Shown here: positions 58,866 to 64,000 of the stretch, one piece after another | Layout of the letters: every line of letters begins with the position of its first letter | Numbering within the stretch: position 1 is the stretch's first letter | From: CAWJAP01 sp963834365 | GTDB taxonomy: Bacteria; Acidobacteriota; Vicinamibacteria; Vicinamibacterales; Vicinamibacteraceae | Length of the DNA stretch: 64,000 bases | Assembly (NCBI GenBank): GCA_963834365.1 | Contig: CAWIBS010000028.1 | Location: 1-64,000, forward strand | Direction: 5' to 3' | Translations under genes and position numbers: made by a program | The notes under the pieces: model-generated | What the model saw: only the letters and a program-made list of their open reading frames with translations | What the model was told of the DNA's origin: nothing | Databases searched by the model: none

Positions 58866-61062
58866 ATGACAATTGATTGGATCGTGTCCCCCAGGCGTCA
58901 CCCTGAAGGGCCCTCGCGCGCCGAACGGACACGACTGGCGATCGGCGCCGCACTGTCAAGGACTGTCGGCGCAGCAGCGGTACTCGCGGCGACACTCGGC
59001 GTGTTCGTGGCGACCGCGCCTGTGGACGGCCAGTCGATTCCCGCCAGAGCAGCGGCGCCGCAGCCGCCGTTCTATCCGCGCTTTGCCTACGTCGCGGATG
59101 CCGCAGGCGATACCGTCTCCATCTACAGCGTGAACGCCAGCACCGGCCAGTTGCGCCACAGCGGCTACGTCATCGCCGGCAACGATCCACGGTCCGTCAC
59201 CATCCACCCGTCTGGCAACTTCGCCTACGTTGCCAACAGCGGCTCTCACGATATCTCGGCATACCGCATCGACGTCACGAGCGGCGCACTCTCCACGGCC
59301 GCTGCGCCTGTGCCGGCGGGAACGAATCCCAACTCGATCACCATCGATCGCTCGGGCCGGTTTGCCTACGTGGCCAACATCGGCTCCAACGACATCTCGG
59401 CCTTCTCGATCAACGCGTCAAACGGCGCGCTCACCAGCATCGGCGCGCCGATGGCGACGGGAACCTATCCCAGCTCCGTCGCCGTCGACCCATCGGGCAG
59501 GTTCGTCTACGTGGCGAATTACGGCTCCAACACCATCTCGGTCTACACCATCAACACCAGAACCGGGTCACTCACCGCCGGCGCGGCCGTGGCGGCTGGG
59601 ACTCACCCGAATTCCATCGCGGTCGACCCCTCCGGGAAGATTCGCGTACGTGGCGAATTTCGGGTCCGCCAACGTCTCGGTCTACGCGATCAACTCGACC
59701 ACCGGCGCCCTCGTCCTCGTTGGCGCGCCCGTGGCGGCCGGCACCAATCCCAATTCCATCGTCGTCGGCCCCTCGGGCAGCTTTGCGTACGTGGCGAATC
59801 TCGGCTCCAACAACGTGTCGGCCTACGCCATCAACGCCACGACCGGCGCACTCACCAGTCTCGGTTCGCCCGTGCCGGCGGGGCGGCAGCCCTTCTCGGT
59901 CACCGTCGACCCGTCGGGCACGCTCGCGTACGTGACGAACTTCTGGGACAGCACCATCTCGGTCTATACCATCACCGCCAAGACCGGAAGCTTGAGGGCT
60001 CAGTCCACGCTCGCCGGCCGCAGCGGCAACCTGGCCATGGCCGTGAGCAAGGGCATCAGCCCCGTGACCTACACACCGGCGTTCGCCTACGTCGCGAACG
60101 ACATGTCCGACGACGTCTCCGTCTACACCATCAATCCCACGACCGGCGTGCTCACGAACGTCGGCGCGGTGGCGACGGGCCAGCTCCCACGTGGTGTCAG
60201 CATCGATCCCTCCGGCCGGTTCGCCTACGTGGCGAATGCGGACTCGGAGGACGTCTCGGCCTATACCGTCGATGCCGTGAACGGCCTGCTCACCAGCATC
60301 GGTGCACCGGTAGCGGCGGAGCTCAGTCCCAACTTCGTCATTGTCGAAACCTCCGGCAGGTTCGCGTACGTCGCGAACTCGTGGTCCAACAGCGTCTCGG
60401 CTTACAGCATCAATGGCGCGACTGGAGCGCTCACGAGCATCGGCGTTGCGACGACGGGGACCGGTCCACTCCCGGTCGCTCTCGATCCATCGGGTAGATT
60501 CGCCTACGTCGCGAATACGATCACCAATGACATCTCGGCCTACGCGATCGACGCGGTGACCGGGGCGCTCACCAGCCTCGGTGCGCCCGTCGCCGCGGGA
60601 ATCTATCCGTTCTCGGTCGCGGTCGACCCGTCGGGCAGGTTCGTCTATGTGGCGAACCTCGCGTCTGATGACGTCTCGGCCCTTGCCATCGACAGCACAA
60701 CCGGGGCCCTCATTCCCCTCGGCGTCGTTGCGGCGGGAACCGAGCCTACGGCGGTGGCCGTCGATCCGTCGGGCAAGTTCGCCTACGTGGCGAATTTCAT
60801 GTCCAGACGACGTCTGGACCTACACGATCGACGCCATCACCGGCGTCCTCACGAACGTTGGTGCGCCGGTGGCGGCGGGCAACGCCCCGAACTCGATCAC
60901 CGTCGACCCGTCCGGCAGGTTCGCCTACGTGGCGAACAACGGCTCGGACGACGTGTCGACCTTCAGCATCAACCGGCGACTGGCGCGCTCACCAGTGTCG
61001 GCGCGCCGGCGGCAGCGGGCACGGGCCCAAGGTTCATCACCGTCAGCGGCACCAGGCAGTGA
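58866..61062 (+). CDS. Exported fourteen-unit YVTN/lactonase-type propeller protein, three frameshifts
   Basis: ATG 58866 follows AAAGGAG by seven bases. An extended leader (ALSRTVGAAAVLAATLGVFV) precedes fourteen repeats of about 46 residues, each built like RFAYVANxGSNDISAYxINxxTGALTSxGxPVAAGTxPxSxxVDPSG. Units 1-7 run from about 59080 to 60050; a divergent linker (AGRSGNLAMAVSKGISPVTY) follows; units 8-14 run to 61062. Two sets of seven fit two seven-bladed propellers in tandem. Single-base breaks lie near 59637, 60805 and 60975; in each case the repeat resumes immediately in the new frame. The family includes 6-phosphogluconolactonase-like and surface-layer proteins. No active site is evident, so a binding or surface role is likely. 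Confidence 0.85.
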
Positions 61063-61105
61063 CCACGTGGCGAGCTCCTGGCGGCCGTGCGGCAGGCTCG
61101 CGCGA

Positions 61106-62323
61106 TCATGTCTGCGGCTCGCGCCATCGCCGGGGCCAGACACGGGCATAGGCGTGAGCGACGAGCGGCGCGAGAACCACTGCGGCGACGAGGAATATGG
61201 CCACGCGCAGCAGGACCAGATCGACGATGTGACGCAGGTCGCCGACGACGATAGCCCGCTCTTTGCGCAGGGCGTCGATCGTCCCGGCCAGCTCGCGGCG
61301 CACCTCGGCGAGCGCCTCACGGCGCTCGGCGGTCCCCCACAGGAGCGTGGCCAGCCGCTGCGACTCGAAGTTGCGCAGCAGTTCGCCGCGTTCCACCGCG
61401 AACGCGCGGACGATCTCGCCGACCGCCCGTTCCCGCTCGACGGAAATGGCCGCCATCACCAGGGCTCGCTGACGGCTCACTTCGTCGAGGACGATCCGCC
61501 GCTCGTTCTGGGCGAGCGGCGGCATGCCTTCGGCGGTTGACGCGATGCGTTCCGCTGCGGCAGCGCTCATGTGCAAGTCGCCCTGCAGCGACGCCACAGT
61601 CTCCGGAGGCAGCACGTCCGAGCGCATCAGGTCGATCTCTCCCCGAAGCTGCCGCGGCAGATCGGCCAGGTAGATGCGTGCCTGCTGGGAGAGAGTGAAC
61701 ACCAGTTCCTCCAGCGTGCCGACGGACTGCAACGTGTCGCCGCGCGCCCGGGATTGTTCAGCGAAGCGTGCAATCGGGGATTCGCGGACGAAGGTGATGT
61801 CATGGAGAGGATGACTGGCGAGCCACGGGTCGACGAATTTGTGCTCGAACTCGGTTCTTGCCTCAGGAGACACGGCGATCGAACCGCCGATCTCCCGCAT
61901 CTGGTCGACGAGTCGACGCGAGACCGCGACGACTTCGGGCTGGAATGTGCCGAAGGCGGTTGCGCCCGCGCCGTCGCTGAAGAGCTGATCCATCTGGCGT
62001 GCGAAGATCCACGCGTCGACGAGGGCACTGACCGGCTCCAGCCGAAAACACGCCTTCCGCATTTCGGGGATTGCGCGGACCCTCCAGAGCACGGCGTTGC
62101 GCCGGACTGCCGAATCGGCAGCCCGTTGCTCGATCGCCGTGGCAGCGAGATCGACTTGCGCGGCGAACGTGATCGAGTACTCGTGCATGTGCGCCCGCAA
62201 CGTCTCGACGCGGAAGTCGGGCCGGATTTCCGGCCAGGGCGTCAGATCGGGCCCCGTCGATTTCTTGGTCAGGCTGGCGCATGCCACAAGGGAGGACAGG
62301 GCGAGGCATGCGGCGGTGCGCAT
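61106..62323 (-). CDS. Lipoprotein with coiled-coil body and C-terminal membrane helix
   Basis: Intact, about 405 residues. MRTAACLALSSLVAC is a lipoprotein leader with Cys15. The body is mostly helical: LDEVSRQRALVMAAISVERE, LAEVRRELAGTIDALRKERA and earlier segments have the heptad look of coiled coils. A strongly hydrophobic helix (LLRVAIFLVAAVVLAPLVAH) closes the chain, followed by a basic tail. The family is not recognised. A lipid anchor at one end and a membrane helix at the other could bridge two membranes or hairpin in one. The propeller gene is convergent, 43 bases away. Confidence 0.7.
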   Translation of the reverse strand: MRTAACLALSSLVACASLTKKSTGPDLTPWPEIRPDFRVETLRAHMHEYSITFAAQVDLAATAIEQRAADSAVRRNAVLWRVRAIPEMRKACFRLEPVSALVDAWIFARQMDQLFSDGAGATAFGTFQPEVVAVSRRLVDQMREIGGSIAVSPEARTEFEHKFVDPWLASHPLHDITFVRESPIARFAEQSRARGDTLQSVGTLEELVFTLSQQARIYLADLPRQLRGEIDLMRSDVLPPETVASLQGDLHMSAAAAERIASTAEGMPPLAQNERRIVLDEVSRQRALVMAAISVERERAVGEIVRAFAVERGELLRNFESQRLATLLWGTAERREALAEVRRELAGTIDALRKERAIVVGDLRHIVDLVLLRVAIFLVAAVVLAPLVAHAYARVWPRRWREPQT

Positions 62324-62963
62324 CAACGCCACACGACAGCCCAGTCGACGACCGGAAACCTCTATTCCGACGACGGGATGTGATCCTGGTCGTCGAGGCC
62401 GACATCGATCTGTTCGAACCGGATTTTCGCGTACTGCTGCTGGCATCCTGCACGTCCGTCTGATCTCGCTCGATCGTCGGCCCACGGGAGATGACGAGAT
62501 CGCGAGATGCGTGGGTCTGCCGACGCGTCGAACGCCCGAGTATGACCACTGCTCGTTGGAAACCTGCGGTGATCCAGTCGCTTCCGCGGTCGGGCGGCTG
62601 ACCTTCAAACGGCTGCGGTCTTCGAGCGAGCCGCAATTCCCGTTCCATTGTTGCGTGAGATCAGAAACCACGAACGGGAGATGCGTTGCGGGTCCGGACG
62701 GAGAGCGCCCGCACGACGACCTGCTTTCCTCACCGGAGAGCGCACGGGATTTCGGAGCGGCTCCGTCGGAGCGGATATGCACGGCCGTGCTGGATGATCA
62801 TCGCGAGATGCCGTGGATCCAGACCAACCCCGGCACGGTGGTCACGGTCGTGCTGGAGCGGCTGTAGCGGCATCACATCTTGAATGGGCCGCGGACGGGA
62901 GCTCTCCCTCGACCCTGGGCAGGAGCCACGCTTCTGGAGGATAGCTGTCGGTTCGCACCAGCT
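62324..62963. other. Gene-poor stretch with one repeat copy
   Basis: No intact gene was recognised in about 640 bases between the lipoprotein start and the metallo-hydrolase stop. A plus-strand frame ends MPWIQTNPGTVVTVVLERL at about 62867 and looks like a protein C-terminus, but no start or family is seen. The 32-base repeat copy B lies at 62749-62780. Confidence 0.45.
62749..62780. repeat. 32-base dispersed repeat, copy B
   Basis: It matches 52544-52575 at 29 of 32 positions. The core CGGAGC-G-GCTCCG is a perfect 13-base palindrome in this copy. GCCGTGCTG follows in both copies, with about 12 bases of spacing difference. Confidence 0.6.
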
Positions 62964-63923
62964 TCAGGCCGGCACGAATCGAAAGGCGCCATCCTTGCGC
63001 TCGACGAAGCCGGTGCCCGGGGGAGGCAGATGCGCTCCGAGCAGCCGCACCTTGTCGGTGGCCAGGCGATCGAGCAGACGCAGGCGGGTCGCGACCCCGC
63101 GGTCGGCCTCGTGATCCACCGGCACCCTCCACGAAGGGTACTGGAAGGATATGAGAGGGTGGATGAGTGCATCTCCACCGATGAGCAGACCGCCGCCTCC
63201 CGCCAGTTCCACCGAGATATGGCCGGGCGTATGGCCGGGCGTCTCGATCACACGCACGCCGCTGACGATCTCGTCTCCGCCCCGCACCATCTTGATCTTG
63301 TCCTTGATGCGCGAGAGATGGTTGCGGGCCCCGCTCACGATCCGGTCAGTCGCCATTGCGGGTGGCAGCGTCTGCAGCACATTCGGATCCGACCAGACAT
63401 CCCACTCCCGTGCCGAGACGACATAGATGGCGTTTGGATAGATGGGATTGTCGCCGGCGTCGAGCACGCCCCACAGATGGTCGGGATGGCCGTGCGTGAG
63501 CACTACCGCAGTGACGGCCGCGGGTTGGATACCGGCGGATCTGAGATTTGCGGCCAGCTTTCCAGCGGTTGGCTGGTGGCGAGGGCCGGTGCCGGCGTCG
63601 ACCAGAATCAGGTCCGACCGCCGTCGGATCACGGCGACGTTGTTGGGGACCTGGAACTTTTCGCCGGCAGGGTCCGCAGCCTTCAGGACGGCTTGCCTCT
63701 CGGCAGGCGGCGAGTCGGGCGAGACCAGGAAGTCTGTCGGCAGAAAGAAGTGACCGTCGCTGGTCACGAGCACCTCGAGATCGCCGAATGTGTGGACAGC
63801 CTGAGGGCCGCCTGCTCCCGTCGCCCGGGAAAGGCTTGTCCCCGTCGAGACGGCGACCGCGCTGGCCGAGACACCGCTCAGGAAACGCCGTCGCGAGAAT
63901 CCGGGTAGATGCCATTCGGACAT
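62964..63923 (-). CDS. Twin-arginine-exported metallo-beta-lactamase-fold hydrolase
   Basis: Intact, 319 residues. SRRRFLSGVSASAVAVSTG is a twin-arginine leader. VVLTHGHPDHLWGVLDA is the canonical HxHxDH metal site, VIETPGHTPGHISVEL the next ligand histidine, LLIGGDALIHPLISF the bridging Asp and LLGAHLPPPGTGFV the last histidine. This is the glyoxalase II/lactonase-like group, which includes quorum-signal lactonases and phosphotriesterase-like enzymes; the folded export suggests a metal-loaded periplasmic enzyme. AAGGAG lies 11 bases before the ATG. It is the last gene of the window, which ends 77 bases further on. Confidence 0.88.
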   Translation of the reverse strand: MSEWHLPGFSRRRFLSGVSASAVAVSTGTSLSRATGAGGPQAVHTFGDLEVLVTSDGHFFLPTDFLVSPDSPPAERQAVLKAADPAGEKFQVPNNVAVIRRRSDLILVDAGTGPRHQPTAGKLAANLRSAGIQPAAVTAVVLTHGHPDHLWGVLDAGDNPIYPNAIYVVSAREWDVWSDPNVLQTLPPAMATDRIVSGARNHLSRIKDKIKMVRGGDEIVSGVRVIETPGHTPGHISVELAGGGGLLIGGDALIHPLISFQYPSWRVPVDHEADRGVATRLRLLDRLATDKVRLLGAHLPPPGTGFVERKDGAFRFVPA

Positions 63924-64000
63924 TGCAGTGAAATCTCCTTCGCGATCACCATAACAGGAATGAGATCAGCGCCCAAAGCTAGCAGGAAGACTCAACTCAT

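Noticed and set aside
58866..61062. Tandem DNA repeats considered as a CRISPR-like array
   Set aside because: The period is about 140 bases and the repeats are protein-coding YVTN units with no unique spacers of constant length. No CRISPR array was seen anywhere in the window.

Overview
This is a GC-rich window whose gene families point to an Acidobacteriota genome, probably of the Vicinamibacteria kind. The evidence is five large MacB/FtsX-type permeases of the acidobacterial duplicated orphan permease (ADOP) type, four of their PadR-type repressor genes, two membrane winged-helix/TolB-propeller regulators, a Ser/Thr kinase fused to a TolB-like propeller, and many secreted hydrolases with Sec or twin-arginine leaders. 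Species-level identity cannot be read from the sequence.

Layout. 1-4 kb: a minus-strand cluster of amidohydrolase, NAD-dependent epimerase and DapA-like aldolase (the last two coupled by a stop/start overlap) and a GNAT acetyltransferase. 4-13 kb: an M14 carboxypeptidase-like protein, then an ADOP gene divergent from a PadR-ADOP operon. 13-17 kb: two divergent sulfatases followed by a remnant zone with an nSTAND NTPase scrap, a dispersed coding-like repeat and a damaged initiator-tRNA-like sequence. 17.4-32 kb: a truncated RelE-type toxin with an intact antitoxin, a trypsin-like protease, a wHTH-TolB regulator, a beta-lactamase-fold hydrolase, a PadR-ADOP pair, scraps of AlkD and YjbR genes, an intact sulfatase, an M48 protease and a second wHTH-TolB regulator. 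32-45 kb: a two-domain AXE1-type esterase, a carbonic anhydrase scrap, two methyltransferases, the kinase-propeller gene, a PadR with a truncated ADOP, a decayed secreted-protein gene and a second two-domain esterase. 45-64 kb: a Popeye-like cyclic-nucleotide-binding membrane protein divergent from a dihaem cytochrome c, a GT39-type glycosyltransferase, an SRPBCC protein, NHL and metallo-beta-lactamase genes, a PcaB-like lyase divergent from a porin, a fifth ADOP with its PadR, a short AXE1-type hydrolase, a fourteen-unit YVTN propeller protein, a double-anchored lipoprotein and a second metallo-hydrolase.

How the genes fit together. The window reads as an outward-facing scavenging region: sulfatases, esterases, peptidases, a porin and propeller proteins act on polymers or esters outside the cytoplasm. 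The membrane regulators and PadR-ADOP modules probably adjust envelope transport. Each PadR gene has its own inverted repeat at its promoter, which suggests self-contained repression loops.

Quality caveat. More than half of the long genes are interrupted by one or more single-base frame changes, many being one extra base outside homopolymers. The spacing and type suggest residual long-read sequencing error rather than gene death, so such genes are given as CDS with the breaks noted. Gene scraps that end at a junction with unrelated sequence are given as pseudogenes. Break positions are approximate.
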